NCBI GenBank assembly: GCA_029204225.1
Contig: CM055100.1
Span: 16,076,864 to 16,140,863 of the forward strand
Direction of reading: 5' to 3'
From: Diphasiastrum complanatum
Lineage: Eukaryota; Streptophyta; Lycopodiopsida; Lycopodiales; Lycopodiaceae
DNA length: 64,000 nt
How positions within the stretch are numbered: position 1 is the first letter of the stretch; each line of letters starts with the position of its first letter. This document shows, in pieces, positions 41,578 through 53,720 of the stretch. The translations under genes and the position numbers were made by a program. The notes under the pieces are model-generated. The model had not been told where the DNA came from, did not search any database, and was given only the letters and a program-made list of their open reading frames with translations.

Positions 41578-43809
41578 TTAGTCCAACCACCAATTACTTG
41601 CTCGTGCTAATCCTATTGCAGGTTGTCATCAATATTTTCAAAGTGGTAAGAACCACCATTATAGTCCTGATACTAATAATCATCAACGAAGTTGTCACCT
41701 TGGTCATAGTCTTCAATGTGATCCTCACCTTGATCCCAATAATCTTCCATGTCATTTTCAAAACTATCATCATAATATGACTGATCATCTTTCAGTTCAT
41801 CATACCAATCCATTTGAATCGATTGTGTAGAACTAAAAAAACATATAGAAAATAGTTGGCCTACTAACTCAATAGTCATCAATACATAACTGTCAGAAAG
41901 GTATTTTCTTTTAGAGAGATTAGACTTATTTAATAATGTCACATGAGAAACATTCACATAAGAATATATTGCTTTATGCATACACATTTTAAGCTTTGTA
42001 GGACATACACATTTTAAACTAAGTATATTTAAGACATTTATTCTCTTCTAGGGCTATATCAAAATTTTTAGATTACAATACACCTTACAGATAATGCTTC
42101 CAAAGAATCTCAAATGAAAGGGTACCCCTTGTCACAAAACTTTTAAAGTGTCTATGCACCGAAATGCCAATGAACTCATGTGCTTTCCCGATGATTCAAT
42201 ATTATGTCAAACAATAACATATGTATCTCTTGAATCCAATTTTGCAAGCTTTGGTCAAGGCAACAACATTTCAAAGGTGTAGGTATGAGAACTTATGCCT
42301 GCATTCTATCTTCTAATCCTCAAAACATGTCTAAGCCCTATAATAGAATGCACAAGGCTTAAAGTCATAAGAATCAATAACATACAAAATAATGAAGCTA
42401 AAAAAGACTTCAATTGTTGTAGCAATACCTCTCTAGCTCTTTTGTAGATGCAAGCGATCCATTAATCCATTGCTTTATACTTGTAAGACTTTTGTATAAG
42501 AGTTTGGGTGTAGCCACATATCGTTGGGCTATACATGTTTCCTTTAATGCATCATCAATGCCAAACTCTATTATATTCATGTGGTTAGACAATACAAATC
42601 GTATTCTTAGAAATTTTCATTGCGATGTGTTTTAAGAAGAAATTCCTTTTTTTGTATGGTTCTTTTTATGCATGAAGGAAATCTAGCAACCTTAAAGCCT
42701 TCACCTTGAATCCTTAACCTAGACAATGCATTTTCTAGTTTCTTTGCTATTATCAAGCCTCTTTCTTGTGCCATTAATAAAAAGTGTCATCTTCTTAATT
42801 CCCATCCTTCATGTTGCTATTTTCTATGAAGCGGTTCATCTCACCTTGTGCCATTGCTATGGTGTAGCTTATCTTACCTTGTGTAGTTTGTTATGAATTT
42901 TGTGTGTCTCAATTGGAGTGATCAATTTTTTACAACGACATCTTTTTACAAGGATCATACCACATGTGAAAGAGGCATGTCCTTATCTTTTGTTAAAAAT
43001 TGTAAAACATATCTACCATCTGTTGTTAATGTTTGGGGGATCCTACCCATGTAAATATTTTGTACATATCCAAGGTATGTGAATTGAGCACATATCCTTG
43101 TAGAATAGGGCGAGTTTGGGTTAGGTAGATCAAATTCTAGTGACATGCATAAAGTCTAGTTGGTCTAGTATGATATGCAATAATGTTGACAATGTCTAGT
43201 TTGACATGCATATAGAGATTCACATGGAACTGGTCAATTATGACCTTGTAGAAATTCGAGCCACAATAAATGCATAATGTCCTAAGTTTCCATAGTGACA
43301 TGCAAAGCATGCAATCACTCTAATGGACACATGCATGTAGATTTGTACATGGCTAGTTGAGAAATTGCCATTTGGAGAAAGTAGGTAATAGTTAGGTGCA
43401 ACCTATGCATGCTAGCAGTTAGGTGTCAAGTTAATAGTTGTTTGCACTTGAACAGGTGTAGGATGTGCATTGAATGCAAGGAGTACCACGAATTTTGGCT
43501 CTCCTATATATGTACATATCATTCTCATTCACAAAGTAATGAAGAACCAAAGTTTTGTAGCTATCTCATGCTTGGTTGGATCTAAACTGTTTTTTCTTGT
43601 TATCTCTCTAGCTCTCTCTCTCTAACTCATGTTGAGGCTAATGCTTATGCATTGTAATCTTGTATTTTTAATCATTCTTTGATTCATTGCTATCATAGTC
43701 TATTGATTAGCATGCTAGATTGTGAATTAGCCATATCTTCTAAACTAGATCTTGTTGAACAATCTAGAATCAGGGTATTGTGCCAATCACAAAGCTTAAT
43801 CAAGATCAG
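41578..43809. other. no recognised gene; Asp/Tyr-rich minus-strand ORF at 41673-41987
   Basis: A 104-codon minus frame ends in a highly acidic run (YDELKDDQSYYDDSFEND, EDYWDQGEDHIEDYDQGDN) that continues past its stop in similar style. I know no family for it. From about 43490 a TATATATG and a leader-like CT-rich stretch suggest an LTR promoter in plus orientation, ending near 43770, but no LTR pair was found. Confidence 0.3.
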
Positions 43810-45494
43810 TCACTCTTGTGGACAGTCCCCACACGTGTGAATTCTGGAATTTTCGACTTTTGACCACTCTAAATGGTTGTTGTTTGTAAGAGTGCAGTGC
43901 TCAAGTGAGCTTTCTATCTTGGAGGCCTTTATTCGTAAATGACTAGTATCGAACCCTGCACCGAATTGCATGTCTTCGCTCCACTGAAGATTGTCAACGT
44001 AACAATCTGGACGTCTTCTTTGTCTTGTTGACCTTCTGGTTTCGTTTTGTCGCTGCTCAAACGTTTCTTGTTCGTGGGATTGATCTTCTGCTTCCTGCTG
44101 CTCTGGAGTCTGTGGCTCAACATTTTGATTTGATGTTTGTCCTCGATCTCCCTCTTGAATTGGCAGCAGTGTGAAGATCTCATGGCCATTTTCATCTTTT
44201 AGTCCAGGGAATGTGGACTCATTGAATTTCACATCTCTACTCGAAACAACCTTTTTCGTGGTTGGGTTGTAGAGTCTGTATACTTGTGATCCGTTCGAGT
44301 ACCCGACCATGATTGTTTGATCTGATTTATCATCGAGCTTGCTCCTCTTTTCTTTTGGAATGTGCTTGTATGTTGTACATCCAAACACACATACGTATGA
44401 TAGATCAGGGTTTCTACCTGTCCACATCTCATACGGTGTCTTATTTTCCAGTGTTGTCATTGTTGATAGGTTCTGCAGGTGTACTACTACAGCTATTGCC
44501 TCAGTCTAGAATTGACTTGGCAATCAAGCATGTGCCACCATGCATCTGGCAACTTCGACTAGCATCCTGTTTCTTCTTTCCGTGACACCATTATATTCTG
44601 GTGTGTATGCAGGAGTGAACTGATGCTCAATCCCTTGTTCATTCTTTGCTCTTGTACTCACCTCCATTGTCAGATCTGATGATCTGAACCCACGAACTTC
44701 TTAAAGGAATAAAACAGTTTAGATTTCTTCTTTAGGTAGTAGATCAAAGTCATCCGACCGTAATCATCTATGAACGTCAGAAAATTTCTCGATCCTGAGA
44801 GCAAATCCATTTTCATCAGTCCACAGACATCTGAGTGGATGAGCTCAAGAACTTCTTTGGCTCTTCCTCCCTCGTGTGTGAATGGATTCTGATGTTGTTT
44901 TCCTTTCTGACAAACTTTGCAGAACTCAGTATCGGGTCTTGATATCTTTAGACCTGTGACTATGTCTTTCTTACACATGTCATACAGGCTCCTCATGTTC
45001 AGATGATACATTTTCCTATGTCAAAACTAATCTTCATTTTTTGATGCATTTAATATGCTATCAGAATTGCAAATTATCTTGGCTTGGTAGAGGTTTCCTT
45101 CTCTGCATCCAATCATTAGCAATTTGTTTGTAGTTTTCTTGATCATGCGGCATGTATTGCCATTGAATAAAACTCGAATTCCAAGATCTGTCATCTCGGA
45201 GACTGATAGCAGATCTTTTCTCAGTGAAGGCACGTAGAGTGCTCCTGGAAGCTCTGCTTGACCTGATAGTGTTCGCAGTTGTAGAGTCTCGATGCCTTTG
45301 ACATCATGTCTGCTCCCATCACCTAGAATCATTGTTCTGTTATTTTTGAGTTCTCTGAAGTTGATCAAGAGATGCACGAGATAGAGCAACTGTATTATCA
45401 GTTTAATTTTTAGAGCAAGATTATCAGTGTCTCGTTCGTTGGCGGCCTGACGCTCTGCTCTTTCACTGTGTTCTGCTTGTTGGCAGACTTTCAT
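43810..45494 (-). pseudogene. copia protease end and integrase (minus strand)
   Basis: From high to low coordinates: protease tail (TMILGDGSRHDVKGIETLQL, ALYVPSLRKDLLSVSEMTDL) at about 45494-45030; integrase zinc region and core start (MYHLNMRSLYDM, FCKVCQKGKQHQNPF, VLELIHSDVCGLM, FLTFIDDYGRMTLIYYLKKK) at 45011-44670; then a damaged core; then the C-terminal part at 44460-43810 (LENKTPYEMWTGRNPDLSYV, VFGCTTYKHIPKEKR, DQTIMVGYSNGSQVYRLYNP, VVSSRDVKF, basic linker). RT is absent; the sequence breaks at about 43810 near a CACACGTGTGA word. Confidence 0.88.
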
Positions 45495-45919
45495 GCACAG
45501 CTATTGGGTTTCTATTTTTTTTTCTTTTCTGCTCTACTGACGCACATTTTCTATGTATCTTTTTTATCCAGAAAAAGTTTATATCTCCACTGTGTGGAGT
45601 TTACAAGATAGCTAAACAGAGAATTACAAGAGTTGTTAACGCTAATCAACTAATCAATTACCTTCCGTTATTGCTAACTGCTTCAGCTGGGCGTGCAGTT
45701 TAAGACTCCATGCCCGTTGAGCTGACAGCTGACAACACAAAAGATTTTCTTTCGTTTCTTTTTGTTTCGTGTCGTGTTGTGTCTTTTTGGTCTTGGAGGC
45801 ATGTTTGACTTTCACGAATCATTCGACCTTCGAGTTTCACTTCACTTCATTTTTTAGGATTTTTGATGTATGTTGACTTTCGTGAATTGTTCACCATTCA
45901 ACCTTCGCTTTGTGTCATT
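45495..45919. other. non-coding gap between opposed copia fragments
   Basis: No family-bearing frame. Repeated words such as TTTCGTG and TTCACTTC recur; possibly LTR-derived. Confidence 0.3.
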
Positions 45920-46920
45920 TCACTTTGCGTCGCGACAAAGTTGCAAGAGTTCACCATTTCTGACACATATACCAAATATTTCTACAAATCTACTCTCGTA
46001 AGCATAATCACAGATCTAGGACACAAAGTAGAATTCAAATCTGATCAATGTAAAGTAGTCGATAGGATAGGCAAGATCCTAGCACTAGGAAAGAGGCATG
46101 GATACTTGTACAAATTAAGTCATTGTTTTTCTACCTCTAGTGAGGCTCTTAATACTTCTGTACAGATCAATAAAAGTTTACTTTGGCATTATAGACTTCG
46201 TTATTTGAATCATGCTTATGTATTACACATGTCTGAGCAATCTATTATTCTTGATCTCGACTATCCAGATGGAAAAGTCGAATTACCTATCTATCAAGAC
46301 TGTTTAATCGGTAAACAGGCTAGGAAACCATTTAGATCAAGCCATCAGCATGTTTTTAGAGGATTATTAGATGTTGTACATACAAAAATTTGTGGCCCAA
46401 TGCAGAACCCTTCACTGAAGGATGCAAAATACTTCATCACATTTATTGATGAATTTTCCACAAGGACAATGGTGTACTTTATTAAGAAGAAATCAGAAGC
46501 TTTCAATTTCTTCAAAATCTTCAAGGAGTGTGCAAAGAAAGAAACTATTAAGAAGATTAAAGCCCTGAGGTGGAGAATATATCTCTACTGAATTCAAGGA
46601 GTACTACCAAAGCCAAGACGTTTATCACTCCCTGACGACTTAGCCAAGAGGAAGAATCATACCTTGGTCAAGCCTCGACAATTGTATTTTGTGATAATCA
46701 GAGTGCAATTGCCTTATCGGCCAACTCTAAAACTCACTCTAGGAGTAAGCACATCAAGATTCTATATTACTATGTAAGAGGACAGGTTCTCGACAAAGAT
46801 GTAAGCTTAACGTACCGTCAAATGCAAGACATGATTGTAGATGTGTTTACCAAGGCATTAAGCATTAATGCACACAACAAATTTTGTGCATTGCTTAGTT
46901 TGAAGATCTAGGCAATCACA
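45920..46920 (+). pseudogene. copia fragment: integrase joined to RNase H end
   Basis: 45950-46590 carries late protease and integrase N-terminal sequence (LGHKVEFKSDQCKVVDR, LLWHYRLRYLNHAYVL, CLIGKQARKPF, LDVVHTKICGPMQ, FITFIDEFSTRTMVYFIKKK). After a remnant of the KNHTLV motif at about 46650 the sequence jumps to RNase H: DNQSAIALSANSKTHSRSKH, YYYVRGQVLDKDVSL, DMIVDVFTKALSINAHN, ending near 46908. Everything from the integrase core to most of RNase H is missing. Confidence 0.85.
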
Positions 46921-46930
46921 GATCCAGATT

Positions 46931-47458
46931 AAGGGGGGGTGTTGGATTTATTCCTCTAGTCTCCTAAATCCCATGTTAATCTAGTTCCATTCATATCACT
47001 GCAATTTTAGATGCATTGTCACACAGTCTACATAAATACTCCAGTACTAAAGATAGGCAAGAGAATGGCAGTCCAACTTGGCCGACATATCGGGAAAGCC
47101 CAACTTGGCTGACATATCGGAAAAGCCCGACTTATCAATTATCCCAACTTAATTGGCCACGACAGCGATTAGCTTGACTCTGAATAGTCAAAGCCTTCTC
47201 ACGCCCCCTTCTAGTACTCCCTTCTAGTACTGTGCAACTACTTGACAATGACAGCAGCTGCCAAGATCTATCCCAAACGGCATAACTGCTCCACACCATC
47301 TTCTTGTACACTCATCTGTAAATTATATATAGCTGACCATTGTAATTTAATTAAGTAAGTGGGCCAATCATAGTGAATTAGAGAGACAGACACCGTAGGT
47401 GCTTTCACGCATCGATTTTTTCTTCAGACTGATTATCAGTAATAAAACTTAGAATTTG
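46931..47458 (+). repeat. polypurine tract and 3' LTR start (partial)
   Basis: AAGGGGGGG precedes TGTTGGATTTATTCC at 46940. The first 100 bases resemble the LTR at 50191 (TTAATCT, TCCATTCAT, CGCACAGTCT-like). It contains a 28-bp tandem unit (CCCAACTTGGC, GACATATCGG) at about 47074-47128 and a TATATATAGC box near 47325. The 3' boundary is uncertain; similarity to a known terminus is lost by about 47458. Confidence 0.6.
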
Positions 47459-47805
47459 CTTAAAAAAGGAACACAGATCATGCTACACAATAACACAAAT
47501 AGAAAGCACTCTCCACACCAAGATCGCGTAGCAACTGTATTTCTCAAAACCCAAATACACTGTACATATAGTTCTTCACTATGGCAACCCGTGCATGGCC
47601 CAAGTTGTCGTTGATGGGATGCGTGTCCTGTTGACTCGCCTCGTTGCGAGGCCAACTGATCCTTATCCACTGATAGGACCCACAACACAGTAACACAATA
47701 GTTCTACTTTAATTCTAGCTCTCTCCCTAAAAGTAGAATCTACTTTTTATACATATATACATAGCTTAAAAGCTAACAAAATTTAAGTACAGAAAGCTTT
47801 GATGA
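47459..47805. other. no gene recognised
   Basis: A short Cys-containing minus frame (47449-47688) has no recognisable family. Confidence 0.3.
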
Positions 47806-47942
47806 CATTTCAGAAACAAAGCCTATGCCACCTCTATCTCTAGGGCCAAACAAGTGTTTAGCGCCATCTCTATCTCCGCCATCTCCAGCTTTGTTATTGT
47901 CATTGTGTTGTTTGTCACTATACTACTATACTGATGACAAAG
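47806..47942 (+). repeat. segment shared in opposite orientation with 1198-1305
   Basis: See the copy at 1198-1305. Here it abuts copia gag in mid-domain: the gag's usual N-terminal ERL...W...MESLL block is absent and the shared segment stands in its place. Confidence 0.75.
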
Positions 47943-49616
47943 GGATTGAGGAGGAGCCTCAAGTCCTTCAAGAAGTACAAAAATACAAGAAGAGAGCTAG
48001 GATGGCTCTCCACTACATTAAGATGAATGTCTCTAATGAGATATTGAGACAGATTGGTGATTGTTCTACATCCAAGGAAGCTTGGGATTGTCTCAAGTCC
48101 ATCTATGAGGCTAAGAACACCTCTAGGCTCCTCACTCTTAGAAATCAAATCTTTCAAAGTAGTCAAAAGATGATGAGAGTGCATCTAATTATGTTTTGAG
48201 AGTCAAGGATATTCATAGGGAGCTTTCATGTATTGGTGACTCAATCAATCAAAGTGAGCTAGTCCAAGTCATTCTCAATGGCTTGAGAGATGAATATGAC
48301 AACCTTGTCCAATCCTATGCCATTAAAGAGGAGCTACCAAGTTTGGAGGCCCTTCAAAGTGTGCTTATTTCTGAAGAATCAAGACAAGAGTACAAACTCT
48401 TGAGGATGGACAAGCTATCACTCAATCATGATGATGGAAAAGTTCTATTTGCCAAGCACAAAGAGAGGAGTAAGAAGCAACACCATCACTTCTCTAATGA
48501 CAAACCTAAAGACCAGGATGGAGAAGAGGAGGATACATCTCATGCTTCTATTTCAAATCTCAAGAAGAATAAGATCAAGTGCTTTTATTGTGGCAAGAAA
48601 GGCCATTATGCCACCAATTGCTTCAAGAAGAAGAATCAACTCAATCAAGCCAACATCACCAATGAGAAAGAAGACTATATTGCAAGTGATGGAGAAGGCT
48701 CTCTTATGGCATCAAGCTTCTTCTCTTCCACCTTCAACAAGGATGACTCATGGTATATTGATAGTGGAGCATCTTCACATATGTGTGGCTCCAAGCACTC
48801 ATTTTCATCTATTATGCCTTATGATGGAGTCAAGAAGACCATATACATTGCAAGTAAGCATGAGTGCAATATTGAAGGAGTAGGGATTATTCCCTTGAAG
48901 CTTGCATCTTCCAAAGGTCTCTTTCTCAACAATGTTCTTTTTGTCCCAAAGCTTACAAAGAACATCTTAAGTGTTGGCCAACTTCTTGATAGTGGCTTTG
49001 ATGTCAATTTCAATATTGACAATTGTGTGATCAAGAAGGATGGTGAGATCCTTGCATATGGATCAAGATTTGAAGGCATCTGCAAATTGGATCCAAGTGA
49101 GTGAAAACTCTCTTGCATATGTCCAATATTTCAAAGGAGGATGATCACACAAGATGCACATATCTTCTCTCTTCAATTACTATGGTATATGATTATTTCT
49201 TATTATTCAAAACATATGTTAAGAAGCAATTCTCATTGAAGATCAAAGCTTTGAGGAGTATTGGAGCTCTTGAAGGAATAGCACCATATGAAGTTTTATT
49301 CAAGATGAAGCCTAAGGTTGATCACCTTAGTGAACTTGGTAGTGCTTGCTTTGCACATATTCCCTGGGAAACAAGGAGGGAGGATGATCCAAGCTCATGG
49401 ATCATGATTGGATACTCATCCATCAAGGAGGCCTTTAGTGTCTTTACACTCTCTATTTCAAAAGTGATTGTGAATAGAGATGTCATATTGCATGAAGATT
49501 CAATCTTGAAAGTGGCCGAGATCAAGGCTTCTCAAGAAGCATCACAAGTTATCTCTTTTGAAGGTATTCAAGTTATGATGGGGCCGAGGTGTGAGGAGGA
49601 TCTCTTCTTCATATGA
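47943..49616 (+). pseudogene. copia gag, protease and partial integrase
   Basis: Gag resumes at GIEEEPQVLQEVQKYKKRAR, ALHYIKMNVSNEILRQIG, SKEAWDCLKSIYEAKN. A one-base shift near 48180 leads to an open frame 48196-49104: LVQVILNGLRDEYDNLVQSY, intact knuckle CFYCGKKGHYATNC (about 48580), protease active site IDSGASSHMC (about 48760), LFVPKLTKNILSVGQLLDSG. The 49101-49616 frame has an integrase middle largely deleted (a stub FLLFKTYVKKQF, KIKALRS), then GIAPYEVLFKMKPKVDHLSE, IMIGYSSIKEAFSVF and VIVNRDVIL. RT and RNase H are gone. Related to the gag at 4.28 kb. Confidence 0.88.
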
Positions 49617-50190
49617 TTTCAAGAAGATATTCAAGATGCATGGCCGAGTCTTTATGGCTCACCTTACATGGCAAAGAGGGGCTCCGAGTATTTCTGCAAA
49701 CTGTGTAGAAACATGCATAAAATTGCAGAACTGGATAATAAGTGGATAAAGATTAAAGATTGATTAGTCGATAATTTTTGGGGGTATTTCTGTGTAAATA
49801 AATAAAATAGTTGGAAAAAGTGAAAATAAGTTGCGAGGGTCATGGCATCCTATGTGCGTAAGTCCATGGCCCAATGAACAAATGTATAGAATCATTTTGA
49901 ATAAACTAGCTTTGGGCCATGTAATTAAAAATAATATTAGAAGGCCAAAGTTAAGTTAAACTTAAGTTCCTAAGTTTTTGTAATTAGTCAAAGGTCAAAT
50001 GGTGGTAGGTGGGGTGTGTTTCTTCCTCCAGGATACTGTCCTAGACCTGCATAGAAGCTTGCGAGAGTTACTTCCCAACAGATTTTGAAAAAATAGGGAA
50101 TAACCCATAAAAATTCAAAAATCCCGTGTAAAAATAATAAAAAAAATTAAAACTCAAAACTCACTTTCGCAAAGAACTCTAAAGCTCCAT
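49617..50190. other. non-coding; shares words with 59.45 kb
   Basis: AAGTCCATGGCCCAATGA at about 49859 also occurs at about 59451. Otherwise no gene. Confidence 0.35.
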
Positions 50191-51427
50191 TGTTGGATTT
50201 ATCTCCTCTACTCTACTAAATCCCATTTTAATCTGCCTCCATTCATGCTGCATTTTTTTTTACTCATGTTGTCGCACAGTCTGCATATTTACATGTAAAA
50301 TAAGACAGACGAATAAAACGCGACTGTCTGCATAAATACAAGTAAATTCTCACAGGTGAAGAAAAGACAAAATTGTATTTTTACACGTGTTTTATGACAG
50401 GCGAAAAAAGTGACACCATCTTACAAAATGCCAAAGGTGCCCTAGGAAAAGCGAAGGCACCCTGTAAATCAAATCCTAAGGCATTTCGTCATAGTGACAC
50501 ATTTTTCGCATCCTCACCAACGTTCATTTCAATGAAGGCTGACGTCACGACCCTTTTCACGCTCATCCCATACAACTGCGCTAACGGATTTGACAACGAC
50601 AACAGTCACCCACGATCTCCTATAGACAGCACATCCACTTTGTACTTTCTTCATTAGCACACATGTAACATTGTGTATATATATATTGAATACCACTTGT
50701 GTATTCGTTGGTTGATTGAGAGAAACCAAGAACAAGTGTGTGTAAAATATAGCATCAGAAGCTTATTAGAGATAGACGAAGTAGATGCCTTGCGCATTGA
50801 TTCTTTATTGCCAGTAATATGTTCATTTCTTTTACAGGTTGAATTAGCTTTGTAGAGCATGCAGTTTCGTCCGCTATTGTCTTGTGCTCTACCGCATTAT
50901 TGACATGTATATTTTGCTATACTTAATCTGATAACAACTCTTTTGTTCTACGTTCAGATTTGTGTCAATGTTGCTATGCTTTTCTTCATTCTGTCTGACT
51001 TTCTTGTTGCTCAATCTGGTAATCTGTTCTTAGTGAGTCATTATTAGTGTAGCTGTTGACGACTAATATTTAGTCTTGTCTTTCGTGAATCATTCGTGAC
51101 TGATTATCAATCGAGCTCAATCTAGCTCTTCGCGAATCATTTGCGACTAATAATTTGTCTAGCTGTTCACAACAAATTATTCTTCTGGTGTTTTGTTAAT
51201 GTTTGGCTACATAATTAGATCGACCGTGATTTCTATCACTAACATTCTATTCGTTTATGATAGGCATAGTCATGCTTAGGGAAAGAGTAATATAGCTCAT
51301 TCTGCTGCGCACGAACACTTTATGTTCGAGTTCGTATCTCGTTCGAGTTTCGAGTCTCTTCTTTTTCGTGTTCGTTTGTTTAGAGCTATTTTTGTTTCTC
51401 ACACACAACACACCTCTTTTTCCAACA
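50191..51427 (+). repeat. 5' LTR of a copia-type element (1,237 bp)
   Basis: It begins TGTTGGATTT and ends TTTTTCCAACA, giving the terminal inverted repeat TGTTGG/CCAACA, and is followed at once by a primer binding site. A TATATATATA box is near 50675. Its start resembles the LTR at 46940. The downstream LTR was not found. Confidence 0.85.
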
Positions 51428-51439
51428 TGGTATCAGAGC
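51428..51439 (+). other. primer binding site (initiator tRNA-Met type)
   Basis: TGGTATCAGAGC directly abuts the LTR's terminal CA. Confidence 0.9.
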
Positions 51440-51581
51440 TATTTCCATAGCTTGATAAGCTTCTATAGTACAAGACTCTACTAGCCGATAGAGTAATTGT
51501 CTCCTTGTTCTATAATTTTGTACCAAATTTTCATACTTAAGTCACTGATAGTCTTTCCTATCACTTACACTAATCTTCCAC

Positions 51582-52215
51582 ATGGATTTCCAAGGGAAAG
51601 CCAGTCCCATCATGGACAAGCTTGATGGAGCCAATTACCATTTGTGGAAATTTAAGATGAAAACTGTACTAATGGCTAAAGAATTGTATGACGTTGTTAC
51701 AGGTGCAGAAGGAAAACCCAAAGCATACGACGCAACAATCGCCAGATGGAAGCTGAAAGATGGAATTTATGAAATAGAGCACACAGCATGGGTATCGCCT
51801 ATAATATAGTACCCAAGAAGAATGGCAAATGCGGACTTGTGTGAATCTAAAGACACTAAATGCGGTTATAAAAAAATATCATTTTTTCTTACCTTTCATG
51901 AAAAGTGTTTTGGATCGAGTAGGAAGAGCAGAGGCCTATAAAGTGATGTCGTTTGGACTTTGCAATGCCCCAAGCACTTTCCAGCGAGTCATGCAATCGA
52001 CATTCAAAGAGCACCTGCGGAAGTTCCTAGAGATATTCTTGGATGATCTATGCGTGCATGGGATGAACTCAAAACACCTATCCAACTTGGAAAAAGTGTT
52101 GAAGCAATGTCGTGAATATCAGATCTCCTTGCATCCAGAAAAATGTCAATTTGGGGTGACGCATGGCCTGATATTGGGCCACATAGTATCTATTGGAATT
52201 TCCCTTAAATTTAAC
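51582..52215 (+). pseudogene. chimera: copia gag start fused to Ty3/gypsy RT
   Basis: From 51582 the frame reads a copia gag N-terminus (SPIMDKLDGANYHLWKFKMK, KELYDVVTGAEGKP, ARWKLKDG) until about 51763. Without a stop it then becomes gypsy RT (IYEIEHTAWVSPII), which corresponds to IYEIEHTEWISPIV at about 2062-2105. After a stop at about 51808 gypsy RT continues (TCVNLKTLNAVIKKYHFF, PFMKSVLDRVGRAEAY). An internal deletion of motif A follows, then VMSFGLCNAPSTFQRVMQST, FLEIFLDDLCVHG (catalytic FLDD, about 52040), ISLHPEKCQFG and LILGHIVS. Copia and gypsy are different superfamilies, so this is a hybrid made by recombination or template switching. Confidence 0.8.
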
Positions 52216-52299
52216 TGGTAATGAGGAACTATTCATTACATTTCTAGAGAATTATTGGCAAAACAGTCTGCATTTTTGCTCACAATTTTTGACAGTCAA

Positions 52300-52465
52300 A
52301 AAAAGCAAAAAATGTGACACTGCAGCTTTACATGCAATTCATGACAGGCGACAAAAGTGAAAAATGCAACATTGCATTTTTACACGGGATTCCTCACAGA
52401 CGACAATTGCAAAAAATATGACACTGCATTTTTACACGGGATTCCATACAGGCGACAATTGCGAA
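52300..52465 (+). repeat. three-copy minisatellite, about 52-bp unit
   Basis: Units share GCATTTTTACACGGGATTC, then ACAGGCGACAATTGC. The first copy is the most diverged. A similar word, GTATTTTTACACGTGTTTTATGACAGGCG in part, lies inside the LTR at about 50372-50401, so this may be an LTR-derived repeat. Confidence 0.7.
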
Positions 52466-53172
52466 GGTTGCCTTTAAATAAAGGCAAAGGCCAAAAGCCA
52501 AGGAGTGTCACTACGACCGTCTGTAGATTTACAAGGGATCCCAAGTATAGACCATTTCGTCTTCACGCTCCAATAATAAACTGGTCTATTGATCAGTTTA
52601 ACAGTTTCTAACTAATTTGTAATTGTAAATTTAAGATAGCACAAGATCTTCCAGCATTATATAAGTAAATGAGCAATTGAAGAAAAAAGTAGAGGCGGAC
52701 CTGCTCAGCATTCACGTTCTTCCTACAGCAGGCAATAGCAGCTGACATTTCTATGTCAGTGATTCATGTAGCATTATTGCTATGAAGTTTTCACCTTCCA
52801 TCACTTATTGTTTTGCAGTATTCTACAATGTCGCACACTACTACGGATTCACATTTTTCTGTAGTAGGTAACAGTAGTTGGCATTTCTATGTTAGTGATT
52901 TATAGTAGTTGGCATTTCTATGTCAGTGATTCACACACAACAACATTGCAGCTGTGTACAAATGTATTGTCCATCTAATTATTTGATGTACATAATTTAT
53001 TGTGCCATTCATTTCTGTTATTGCAAGAATGCTATTGCTTTTGTCTTGTTTTAGCTCAGTGCATGGTGATCTATGACACCTCAGCCACTTGCTTATTCTC
53101 TTGCATTTGTGACTGTTAAGTAGCTCTCTTTCTGGGTGATTGATCATGATTTAATCTTGTTGGTATTCTAGC

Positions 53173-53720
53173 TCATTGGCACACATCACACTTTCTCAAG
53201 TATTCTTCCGTGTCTTTATGAATTGTTGGCCACCAGTATCCTGATTGCAAGATCTTGTGAACTGTAATGTCTGAAGCGAAGTGACCATCACCCATGCCTT
53301 CATGCAAAATTGAGATAATATGGGTGGCTTCATGTGGAAGAATACATCTTCGAAGGATCCCATTGGCTGGGTTAAGATGGCTCCAATAGCATACTTGGAT
53401 GCATCCGTATGCACATGAAATTCTATCGTCCAATCGGGAAGTCATAAGATTGGTGTTGAGACCAATGCATCCTTAAGTTTCTGGAACGCTTGTAATGCTT
53501 CATCCAATCTGTGGTCAGCTTGTAGATTGGTCTTGCTAACTCCGCAAAATCTAGAATGAATATCCGGTAGTAGTTAGCATGACCCATAAAAACATAGACA
53601 CCGTGAATCGTCCCTGGTGGTGGCAGATCAATAATGACCCTTATCTTGGATAGATCAGTGGAGATTCTATGTCTTGATACTATCGAAGAAGTTGAGGGAA
53701 GGATAGATTAGTCCCCTTTA
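53173..53720 (-). pseudogene. Ty3/gypsy RNase H start joined to integrase zinc finger
   Basis: On the minus strand: VYVFMGHANYYR, then DASKYAIGAILTQPMGS (53390-53350 region), then directly EATHIISILHEGMGDGHFAS, VHKILQSGYWWPTIHKDTEE, YLRKCDVCQ. The last part is the HHCC zinc-binding domain. Most of RNase H is deleted and the core is absent. Stops and shifts present. Confidence 0.85.

Noticed and set aside
43490-43775. Solo LTR with TATATATG box and CT-rich leader
   Set aside because: No matching terminus, partner LTR or target duplication could be found.
44313-44585. Plus-strand frames across 44.3-44.6 kb and 34.9-35.3 kb
   Set aside because: They run antisense to copia integrase or RNase H, which explain the sequence.
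50191-51427. Solo LTR
   Set aside because: A primer binding site and gag start follow directly, so it is the 5' LTR of an element, not a solo LTR.
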